From: Phaeosaccion multiseriatum
Taxonomy: Eukaryota > Ochrophyta, other classes
Direction of reading: 5' to 3'
DNA length: 64,000 nt
Assembly: GCA_965112735.1 (NCBI GenBank)
Contig: OZ218962.1
Location: forward strand, 186,001 to 250,000
Within the stretch, counting starts at the first letter, position 1. The number at the start of each line of letters is the position of its first letter. A program made the position numbers and the translations under genes. Below the pieces are notes generated by a model, which did no database searches, had not been told where the DNA came from, and was given only the letters and a program-made list of their open reading frames with translations. Shown one piece after another: positions 46,482 through 54,756 of this stretch.

Positions 46482-47817
46482 CGTAAGGCCCTCACCTGCT
46501 CCGCCTCGAGCTTGGCTTGAAGCTCTCGAACCTCCCTCCGCCAGCGGCTCTCCACCTTATGCACCTACAAATCGTACGTAAGGGTCACCATAAGGGTCCA
46601 CATAAGGGTCTAGATTGGGCCCGGCCACTTTTGGCTCGAAACACCGGGAGCGGGGGCCGGATGCATACGGCAGCACACAGGCACAAAGGCAGGGAAGGGA
46701 AGGGCCCTGCACTCGCTCACGCACGCACGCACGCACGAACGCACTCACTCACGCACGCACTCACCCACTTTCTTACCTCAGCGTCCTTTGCCCTGACGGC
46801 CTCCTGGTAGCTCTGCTGCAGCTCGCGGATCAGGCTGTTGCGCTCGGCGTCCTTCTTGCGCCACGACGAGCGCAATTGGCTCACATCCTCTGGGCCTGGG
46901 CCTGCAGCTCCCACGCCTGCTCCTCCTTCTCCTCCTACTGCTGCTGCTGCTGCTGCTGTATCACCAGCTGCTTCTGCTGCTGCGTGCTGCCCATCGGGGT
47001 GAGCTTCAAACTGGAGCCCCATGTCCACGGAAACCTCATTGGCGAACTCCAGCAGCGCCTTCTTCTCCAGGAGGACCTGGGAGGGGGGGGGGGTGGCAGT
47101 GGAAGGAGGGGGGATAGCAGTGGATACAAGGCCGCGGCCGGAGAGAGGCGCACACACATACGTGCGTCAATGGCAGGGCCAAAAACCGCCCGCACCGAAT
47201 GCGTTGGAGCATACTGTACACAGAGGTTGCAAGGTGCTTCTGACTCAATGCTTCCTTCTTGGAGCACTGCCATGATCATGACACGAGCATTCACCAGCAG
47301 CAAAATAACGTCTCCCCATTCCTCCTCCTCCTCCTCCTCCTCCTCCCCCCAACCTTCTTGTGCACTGCGGCAAGCTGCGTGCTCCTGGCCTCGAGGGCTT
47401 TGAGCCTCTTGCTGCTCTTCATCACCAGCCCGAGCAGGTCCTCCCGACTGATGTCCTCGTGGCTCTTGCCAGCCAAGACCGGCCCGCTGCCCAGCCCCTC
47501 GGAGATGGCACCCGAGCCCCCACGAACTGAGCCGGAGCCCCCCCCTCCTCCTCCTGCTGCTGCTGCTCCTCCTGCTGCTGCTCCTCCTCCTGCTCCAGCA
47601 GCCGCAGCCGTCGCAGCTTCTCGGCTACAGGGAGAAGGAGAGGGGTAAGGGACGGGGGGGCGGTGGGTGCCAGGGCATGGGTTGGTCAAATGGGGGAACG
47701 CCCCTAAATCACTCACCCTTGCTGCACCTTCTGCACGAGGTTGCCGATGTCTGACCCCATCCTCGACAGGCCCATGTTGGCTCGCTGGAGGATGTCTTCC
47801 TTCTTGAAGGGGTTCAT
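40068..47817 (-). CDS. GRIP-domain golgin, 19 exons, coiled coil
   Basis: Minus-strand exons: 47817-47717, 47624-47354, 47076-46777, 46564-46496, 46323-46036, 45812-45766, 45563-45422, 45143-45069, 44775-44716, 44359-44159, 43935-43843, 43632-43576, 43378-43310, 43037-42850, 41913-41781, 41449-41355, 40838-40763, 40663-40583 and 40286-40068. Phases close exactly, 854 residues. The start [20 protein letters not shown] leads into [20 protein letters not shown], a head region like that of GRIP golgins. A long Glu/Gln/Lys/Ala-rich coiled coil (about 150-755) follows, with heptads such as [20 protein letters not shown]. The C-terminus reads [12 protein letters not shown] across a junction into [10 protein letters not shown] and [18 protein letters not shown], the GRIP domain with its conserved Tyr in [12 protein letters not shown] domains bind Arl1-GTP on the trans-Golgi, so this should be a vesicle tether. 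QQLVIQ-type inserts from a dispersed motif occur in three exons. None of the individual frames is long, so the gene is easy to miss. Confidence 0.88.
40961..41145. repeat. (GGGGAA)n hexamer tract in golgin intron
   Basis: About 30 units of GGGGAA/GGGGGA on the plus strand, i.e. CCCCTT on the transcribed sense strand, in the intron 40839-41354. Strongly G-rich on one strand with G-quadruplex potential. Confidence 0.92.
42120..42735. repeat. GAGACAGAGAGAGGCAGAGAGG minisatellite in golgin intron
   Basis: Purine-rich units of 14-22 bases, built from GAGACAGAGAG and GGCAGAGAGG, fill over 600 bases of the intron 41914-42849. Confidence 0.92.
43170..43309. repeat. (CA)n tract ending at a donor site
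   Basis: On the sense (minus) strand this is GTGTGTGT starting exactly at the 5' splice site after exon 13 (43309). Confidence 0.9.
44880..45066. repeat. (CA)n / CACACG tract next to a donor site
   Basis: The sense strand is GTGTGYGT repeats beginning at the 5' splice site following exon 8 (45068). Confidence 0.9.
46440..46482. repeat. (GT)n microsatellite in golgin intron
   Basis: Pure GT run with a GTGCGTGCGT end, about 15 bases from the donor at 46495. Confidence 0.9.
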
Positions 47818-48421
47818 GGCTGCCGCTCGCTGTTGCTGGTGCCTTCCCTCCTCCCTCCCAGGGCTTTCCCTTTCTATGCCTTGTGATACCTGCGGTGCTT
47901 GTCGCCTGTCCCCAAGGGGATTTCAGGACCTCAGTAGGCACCCGTGTCCGTCCTCGTTGCCCTACCCCTTACGAGTGCCGGCAGAGGCATCTTTCTGTCC
48001 TTGTCCTTCTGATTATTTCCTCTTTCCCCCTCCCTCTTTATCCTTGGCCCAGCGCCGCCACACCTGCTGCAGCAACAAACCCTTTCGCCGCCGCGCTTTC
48101 CCCTTCGGCAACCACAACGTTGTGTTGCTTTTGCAGCCTGCTCCTCTTCTGTGTGTAAACAAATCTCCTCAGCAGCACGAAGGACGTGAGGAGACATTAA
48201 GTGCCATCTGTTGCTTTGAACTCTGCTATGAAAAATTGGGTAATAAACACAATTCACAAATTCACAAGAGACAGGAGAGATTATACACACATACAGGTGG
48301 ATGTATCGTCAAACCCCAGTCCCCTATCTTGCTGTCTTGCTTTCTTGCTGTCTTGATTGAATGCCATCGCTCTGCGATTAGGTTCGGGGCAGGGGGGGGG
48401 GCTTTTAATTGAGGAGGGGCA
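47818..48421. other. Divergent promoter region between golgin and sirtuin
   Basis: About 600 bases between two genes transcribed away from each other. No gene recognised; 48205-48300 is AT-rich. Confidence 0.5.
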
Positions 48422-49829
48422 ATGAAGAAGAGGGAACACAGCGGCGGCAGCAGCTGCTGGAGCAGTAGCCTTGAGGGAAAGGGGAGGCAGCCGAAGCAGC
48501 AAAGGGGGGTTGACGGGAGGGACCCACGAAAGCAGAAAGGGAAGGAGGAGGAAGATGAAGAGGCGGAGGAAAGCGACGACGACGAAGATGACGGCCCTCG
48601 CCGGTTGCTGTCGGGCTTCAACACGCTCGAGCAGCTCGTGGCAACCCTGAGGAAGGCGCGTAAGGTGGTGGTGGTGACCGGGGCGGGCATTAGCGTCTCC
48701 TGCGGCATACCCGACTTTCGCTCGCAAAACGGCCTGTACAACACCATCGGGAAGCTGGACCTGGTGAGTACTGGACTTGATTAAAGACAGGACGAGATGT
48801 GTTTCTATTGTAGTGAATCACATAGCGTCTTACCCCGGTCACGCCATGTCCTCTTCCGCCGCGTCTCTCAGGGCCTGGACTCCCCCGAGGACCTGTTCCA
48901 CCTCGACTTCTTCAAGGACAACCCTTTGCCCTTCTACAAGTTCGCCAAGGCGCTCTACCCAGGTGTGTAAGGGTGTGTCGTCGCTGTCCGTCTGCAGTCT
49001 TGGCCTCTCTTGAGACAGTGAGGCCCTGCTCTGCTCTGAACTTATCGTCTCCGGCCTACTCGCTTTAAGCCACCCTCCCTCTACTACTCTCCACGTGCCT
49101 ATCTACTCACCTTGGTGTGTGTGTGTGTGTGCCGCGGTGGGCCGTCGTGTTGCATGCGGCAGGGCTATACACGCCGAGCACAACGCACCGCTTCATTCGC
49201 CGCCTCGAGGACGAGGGAAAGCTGCTCAGGAACTACACGCAGAACATAGACGGGCTCGAGGTCATCGCAGGTGAGAAGGGAGGGAGGGAGGGAGGGAGGG
49301 AGGGAGAGAGGGGAAGGGGCTGGGTCGATGGTGAGAGGGGGGCTGCCGCTACTGGCTGCTACTGGCTTCTCCTACTTCTTGCCCTTCTACTACCTGCTAC
49401 TGCTGTATCACCAACTGCTGGTGCTGCTACCACTGTGCCTGCTCCGCCCTCGTCCCTCTGCAGGCATCAAGAGGCACACCCCGTGTCACGGCAGCTTCAC
49501 GCACGCGCACTGCCTCAAGTGCAAAAGGAGGGTGCATGCTGAGGTGAGCAGGCATATGGGCAGGCATATGGGCAGGCAGGCAGACAGGCAGGCCGACAGG
49601 CAGGCCGACAGGCAGGCAGGCACGTGGGCAGGCAGACAGGACCATGCTGCAGCTCGTGGCTCACCCCCGAAGTGGCAGGCGTCTCTTGGCTTGCCGTCTG
49701 TCGGCCTTCCTGCTGCACACACATGCCGTACCGTAGCCCCTCCTTCCTTCCCCTTCGTACGCATCCCGCCGCGGCCAAACATGCCCTTCCCCCATCTTGC
49801 AGAGCAGAGTGGCTCTCTCTCTCTTTCTT

Positions 49830-49863
<34 letters not shown>

Positions 49864-51092
49864 TTGCGCACACATATACACGCACGCACACACCCACACA
49901 CACGTGTCGGCAGGCCATTCGCGAGGAGGTAATGTCGGGGCGTGTGGCGTATTGCTCTTTTGGGAGAGAGGGGGAGCCCTCCTGCAGGGGGCTCGTCAAG
50001 CCTGCTATCACCTTCTTCGGGGAGAAGATACCCGGGGGGGTGGCACGCAGCCTCGAGGCGGACCGACGCAAAGCGGACCTCCTGCTCGTCGTGGGCACCT
50101 CACTTAAGGTCAGTGGGCACCTCACTGAAGGTCAGGAGGGGACAGGGTCGCGCCTTGTCTGACGCGGGCTGTTGGGGCATTGCTCTGAAGGAAGGGCCTT
50201 TGATCTTTGCAGGCCTTTACATTAATTCAATTACTCTGACTGCAGGCGCATGGTTTTCTCATCCTGGGTCTCTGACGTTTGTGTGTGTGTAGGTTTCTTT
50301 CATGTAGGTGCACCACTCACCCCCTCTGACTGTCTCACTCACTCACCCACTCAGTCACGCACTCACTCACTCTCTCTCTCTGTCACTCACCCACTCAATC
50401 ACTCCCTTACTCGCCCTCCCTCACCCACTGTCACTGACTCACAGGTGGCTCCGGTGTCCCACATCCTGCGATACATGGCTAGGGATGTGCCCCAGGTGCT
50501 CATCAACCGCGAGAGGGTGAGGCCCCAGGCCAGCGTAAGCGAGGGCTTCGATCTCGTGCTGCTCGGGGAGTGCGACGTTGTTGTGCGGTGGTTAGCGCAG
50601 CAGCTTGACTGGGGGGCAGACCAGGAAGGAGAGGGAGGAGGAGGAGGCCGAGGAGGGGGAGGAGAAGCTACTGGGCAGTCGTCATCGCCGCCTGCTGCAG
50701 CAGCAGGTGCAGCGGAACCGCTGGTGAGCATTAGCAGCAAGGGCTCCAATGTGTTTATATTTCGAAGCGGGCAAGATGCAACCGATGGTGCTACAAAGGA
50801 GGAGGAGGAGGAGAAGGAGGAGGAGGAGGAGAAGGAGGACGAGGACGAGGAGGAGGAGGGCGGGCTGGGGCAGGGGGGCGAGCCACGGGAGGTGGTGCAC
50901 TGCGACGGGTGTAATCACGTCATCACGGGGGTCGACGCCGCCATTTGGAGCTGCCGGGAGTGCTTTGACTACGACCTGTGCGCCAAGTGCTACTCACGGG
51001 GCCGCAACACGCACTCCGAGAGTTTCCAGCCAAAGCCGCATAAGTTCCGCCGGACAGACGCCGCGTACCGCCGCAGCAGCGACTGCGGGTGA
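48422..51092 (+). CDS. Sirtuin (Sir2 NAD-dependent deacylase) fused to a ZZ zinc finger
   Basis: Exons 48422-48763, 48872-48962, 49163-49270, 49464-49543, 49914-50108 and 50445-51092, 487 residues. After a basic then acidic head (to about 60) comes the Sir2 core: [17 protein letters not shown] (NAD site, about 84-100), [10 protein letters not shown] (168-177), the catalytic His in PCHGSF (H189), the zinc pair CLKC (197-200) with a second Cys pair near [26 protein letters not shown] and [15 protein letters not shown]. These fit class I sirtuins (Sir2/Hst/SIRT1-3). An acidic linker of Glu runs (50795-50860) leads to a ZZ-type zinc finger (about 424-475): [23 protein letters not shown] and H...H spacing near the end. 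ZZ fingers bind histone tails or other protein N-termini, so the fusion may direct the deacylase to chromatin; that is inference. The start ATG follows directly on a poly-G/A stretch. Confidence 0.9.
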
Positions 51093-52179
51093 GGGTGCGG
51101 AGGTAAAGGGATTTGAGGAGGTGAGGAGGTGAGGGTCAAGGCCGCCTGCAGCGCTGCAGCGTGTGAGGTAGAGAGGACAGGCGGTGGAAAGCCCAGGCCT
51201 CCCCTCACGCCCCTGCCCATAGAATTGGACCTCCCCTCGAGATGATGTGAGCATCGGACTTATGTTGTCACTACGCTGGGATCCTGCGGCCTTCCCGAGG
51301 GGGTGCGCAGTGGGCCGGTCCTGACACTTGGTACAGCCTCAATTACAGGCTCAGCGGGTACGCGTACGAGGGGTTGGGATGGCTTGCCCCGCGAAGAGAC
51401 AAGAGGGCCGGGAAGGAGGGGAGGCACCACTCAGATAATGAAGTGCAGGGGCACTCAGACAGGTCGGCATCAGGCAGACAGTCAGGCATCAGACAGTCAG
51501 CCAGGCATCAGGGGGCAGTGCGTCAGGCACCAGACCGTCAGCCAGCCATCAGGCAGTGAGTGGCCTGCAGCAGCAGCTCCGTGCCTTCGAATGGGCTGTC
51601 TCTGCGGCATGCCTATATGCCCCTGCCCGCCGAGGGGAGCGAAATCCTCATTCCACGCGTCTTTGTGATGCGATGTGTAGAGCCACCGATGACTACTGCT
51701 GACTGTCCCAAGAAAGGGAAGGGAACCATGCAGGACCATCAGGGGAATGAGAATGAGTGCACTTCCAAAATTTGGCAAGAGGGAGGGAGGCTCATCGGAT
51801 CATTAGCAGCATGTATAGAAAGCCTCTCGCAGCAGTATGTATGGAAAGCAAGGGCACTTAAAGAAAGCTTCGGAGCCTTACATGCGAAGTTTGAGTTTAT
51901 TAGATATCGATCACTCGCTAATTGGTTTACGTGCCGTAGCTAATCTGCTCTGGTCTAAAAGAGGAAGGAGCTCCGAAACGCCATGTGGAAGCGTGCCGGC
52001 CATCGAACTTATATTGATATTTGCCCGAAAATTGTTAAAAGTGCCACCACGTATGCACCGACCACCGACTTACTCAAAAGGCAACAGCAGCAGCAGCAGG
52101 CCAGGCATTAGTCACACTTTACAACAGGAGCAGCAGACAATACCACTTTACACTTTTATATCAGCAACAGCGGAGCAGG
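51093..52179. other. Intergenic, promoter side of the PGR5-like gene
   Basis: No gene recognised. 51450-51560 is built from CAGGCATCAGACAGTCAG-like imperfect repeats. An inverted-repeat arm lies at 52021-52036, and 52080-52100 is a short CAG run. Confidence 0.5.
52021..52036 (+). repeat. Left arm of a 16-bp inverted repeat flanking PGR5
   Basis: TTGCCCGAAAATTGTT; its exact reverse complement is at 52951-52966. Confidence 0.8.
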
Positions 52180-52800
52180 ATGAAGATGGCTTGTATTTTT
52201 GTTTGCTTGGCGGTGGTGATGAGCGCAGCGTCTGCGTTCATGGTAGCTCCGGCCGCGAGGGCCATTCCCTCCTCATCAGCGCGAAGTGCCTCTGCCTGTG
52301 GAGTGATGCCTACCAGTGGACAGCTTCGATCAGGAGGGTACGTAAGGCGAGGGAGTGCACTAATCCCACGTCAAGAGAGAGGATAGAATGGCCTTCGAGG
52401 CGGAGGGAGGTGCAGTGTTGATGGAATGGTGGACAAGATGGAAGATGGAATGTTGGACACGTCAATCGCCTAAAAAAAAGTACATGGACTGACCAAACAC
52501 TCTCTCCTCCACTGCCTCGGTTGACAAAACTCTCCTCTATTACCTGCCCCCCTCCTCAGGCTCCGAGACATGCACATGGGTGGCAAGAAGTCCAAGTTCG
52601 GCATTTTCTCCCCCGCAGTCATCGCGGCCAAGGTGGTGTTGGGAGAATCTCGCCTCAACAAAATTAGGGGCAAGGGTATTACGCTGCACAGTCAGGCCAT
52701 CACGCAGTACTGCACCTTTATCGGAGCCAGCCAAAAGGCACGCGGTCTTCTCATCCGAAAGGCAAAGGTCAACGGCGACACCCTGGGCTTTCTTTGGTAG
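52180..52800 (+). CDS. PGR5: PGR5-like protein, plastid-targeted
   Basis: Two exons, 52180-52337 and 52560-52800, 132 residues. The N-terminus MKMACIFVCLAVVMSAASA^FMVAP is a textbook stramenopile bipartite plastid pre-sequence, with cleavage at ASA^F and a Ser/Ala/Arg transit peptide after it. The mature part matches PROTON GRADIENT REGULATION 5 along its length: FGIFSPAVIAAKVVLGESRL, NKIRGKGITLHSQAITQYC and KARGLLIRKAKVNGDTLGFL correspond to the plant LRGKAIALHSQVI and QGLIRLAKKNGERLGFL segments. PGR5 is a small thylakoid-associated protein needed, with PGRL1, for antimycin-sensitive cyclic electron flow around photosystem I. Its nuclear location with a complex pre-sequence is the best lineage evidence in the window. 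The donor is GG|GTACGT. Confidence 0.93.
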
Positions 52801-53127
52801 TGCTCGTAGAGGAGGTGGTGGTCGGATTGGTGTTGGGATGACGTAAAGGCGCGTGACTGTTGTTTAAGCCTCTGATGTACGTGCTCGTACATGATACTGT
52901 AGTGGTCTCTTGAAGATCAACCTTGTAAATACCCAATTTATTATCTTCGCAACAATTTTCGGGCAACATCTGCGAGGCGAGATGGAATTGCCTACTCCGC
53001 ACTCCGCCCTCTATCTATCTATCCCCCCCTCTTTCTCCTTCGGTGGTCGTTTCACTTGTGTGTCGGTAGAAGGAGCGCTTCGTCCCATAACCGCCCTCCG
53101 TGGCTCCCTGCCTCGCTCCCTCCCTGC
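52801..53127. other. Short intergenic region between convergent genes
   Basis: 3' ends of PGR5 (+) and the recycling factor (-). It holds the second arm of the PGR5-flanking inverted repeat. Nothing else seen. Confidence 0.5.
52951..52966 (-). repeat. Right arm of the 16-bp inverted repeat flanking PGR5
   Basis: AACAATTTTCGGGCAA, a perfect reverse complement of 52021-52036; the five bases outside each arm differ at one position (GATAT versus AGATG context). Confidence 0.8.
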
Positions 53128-53760
53128 TCAGATCTTCATGATGTCCACCTCCTTCTCCTTGATGACCTTGTCAATGTCCTTGGTGTACTTGTCCGTCAGC
53201 TTCTGGAGTGTGTCCTGCACGTCGAGGCTCTGGTCCTCCCCCAGCTCCTTGGCCTTTGCCGCCTTCTTGACCGAGTCCACAAAGTCTCTCCGGATGTTGC
53301 GGATTGCCACCTTGCCGTCCTCACCGAAGGCCTTGGCTTCCTTCACCAGCTCCTTCCTGCGGTCCTCCGTGATGGCGGGAAGGTTGAGCCGGATCACGCT
53401 GCCGTCGTTTTGGGGGCTGAGGCCCAAGCCCGCCATCTGAAGGGCCTGGTCGATGGCCTCCAGAGTAGTCTTGTCGTACGGATCCACCACCAGCTGAGTG
53501 GCCTGGGAAGTCTTGATGGCCGCTACCTGGTTGAGGGGCGTGTCTGCTCCGTAGTAGTCCACCATGACTCGGTCGAGAATGGCGGGGTTGGCCCTGCCGG
53601 TGCGCACCGAGTTGAGCTTCTCCTGCATGGACTCAACACTCTTGCCCATCTTCTCCTCGGCATCCTTGGCCAAAGACTTTGTGTCATAATTGCCGTCCGC
53701 ATCAACGCCCCCGCCTCCCTTTCCCTTGCCACCCCCGCCTCCCTTCTTCCCCTTGCCCAT
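53128..53760 (-). CDS. frr: Ribosome recycling factor, organellar (probably plastid)
   Basis: From the first in-frame ATG at 53760 this gives 210 residues. After a Gly/Lys head, the RRF fold is complete: EEKMGKSVESMQEKLNSVRT, GRANPAILDRVMVDYYGADT, PLNQVAAIKTSQATQLVVDP, LNLPAITEDRRKELVKEAKA and IRNIRRDFVDSVKKAAKAKE. RRF, with EF-G, splits post-termination ribosomes in bacteria and organelles. The frame stays open upstream of the ATG to beyond 53930 and reads RRSSSSNSGVSACSRAAG with further Ser/Arg/Gln residues, like a transit peptide. The true start is therefore probably in an upstream exon; an acceptor-like CCGCAG lies near 53910 on the minus strand. The upstream part is not resolved, so this entry is a minimum. 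Confidence 0.9.
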   Translation of the reverse strand: MGKGKKGGGGGKGKGGGGVDADGNYDTKSLAKDAEEKMGKSVESMQEKLNSVRTGRANPAILDRVMVDYYGADTPLNQVAAIKTSQATQLVVDPYDKTTLEAIDQALQMAGLGLSPQNDGSVIRLNLPAITEDRRKELVKEAKAFGEDGKVAIRNIRRDFVDSVKKAAKAKELGEDQSLDVQDTLQKLTDKYTKDIDKVIKEKEVDIMKI

Positions 53761-54694
53761 CTGGAGCACCACCCCTCCCCTCTGCCGGCGTGCTTGCTGA
53801 TGCTGCTTCCATGCTGACACGGAAGGCCCTGCGGCTCTGCTACACGCGCTCACACCGCTATTGCTGCTGCTACTCCTTCTGCATTCTGCTGCTGCGCTTC
53901 CCTGCTGCGGATCCCATGCAAAGGGGGAGAGAGAGCGAGGGCAGGAGAGGGCCGGGGGTGGGGGGAGTTCACGGGATTTAGAAAGAGAAGACGGAGGGCA
54001 AGACCAGGAGGATATCACACGGCATACACAGGCCAGATGCAACCTAAGCACTGAAGCCCAGCGAGGCCAGCACAACCTAAAAATCTGCCACAGAGTAGTT
54101 GAGCTACCAAATGCGCAACTTCAGTGAGCATGTTCTTCCATGTATACCTTCCATCACCCTCTCACTTACCACACTTCCCGACACACAGGACGGCACAAAC
54201 GCGCTCCCCTGTTGCACCAGGTTCGCGGCCAAGAGAACTACTCCACAGCACGCTGTCTTCATCGTTTTCCCTGCCTCGCTCTCTCACGAGGGAAGGAAAG
54301 GGGCTAATGAGCTGAAAGTTCTCACGTCAGGGCTGCCCTTTTCCCTTTTTGGGCACCCTTGATCCCGTCTGATACACTATCCGCTATCGGCCGCGGCCGA
54401 TAGCGCGCTATGGAGAATGTGGGCGATAGTGTATCAGGGGTTGAACTTGACTATCTCACGAAGGTTATCTCACGAAGGTTGTTATTTTTTAAGAAGTACA
54501 TTCGTAAATAAACAAAAATAGAGCAGTGCCTCAGCCGTCAGCCCGTCCAACAGGCCAACGAAGATATATATACACGGAGCGCTTTCTCTTTCTCTCACTC
54601 TCTGTCTCTGCCCTCTCTCGCGCGCGCTCTCCCTCACTGTCTCTCTTGGTAGTCAAGCCAGCCCGAGTGCCCAAGGGCCCACAGACACAGGTCA

Positions 54695-54730
<36 letters not shown>

Positions 54731-54756
54731 TACACACACGAGGCATTGCTCTCTTC
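53761..54756. other. Region between RRF and the transporter, partly RRF 5' sequence
   Basis: 53761-53930 probably encodes the RRF transit peptide. The rest is non-coding, with a nested inverted repeat (54369-54437), a tandem duplication of ATCTCACGAAGGTT (about 54453-54480) and (CA)n at 54698-54727. The 3' end of the transporter gene lies at the right. Confidence 0.5.
54369..54437. repeat. Nested inverted repeat with a 22-bp perfect palindrome
   Basis: Outer arms CTGATACACTATC (54369-54381) and GATAGTGTATCAG (54425-54437) are perfectly complementary. Inside the left half sits a 22-base perfect palindrome (54383-54404) whose half is GCTATCGGCCG. It could form a cruciform or be a short foldback element. 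Confidence 0.85.

Noticed and set aside
53761-54075. TTG-initiated N-terminal extension of RRF to 54075
   Set aside because: The upstream codons near 53930-54075 include no ATG and look non-coding; only the part near the ATG resembles a transit peptide, so an upstream exon is more likely.
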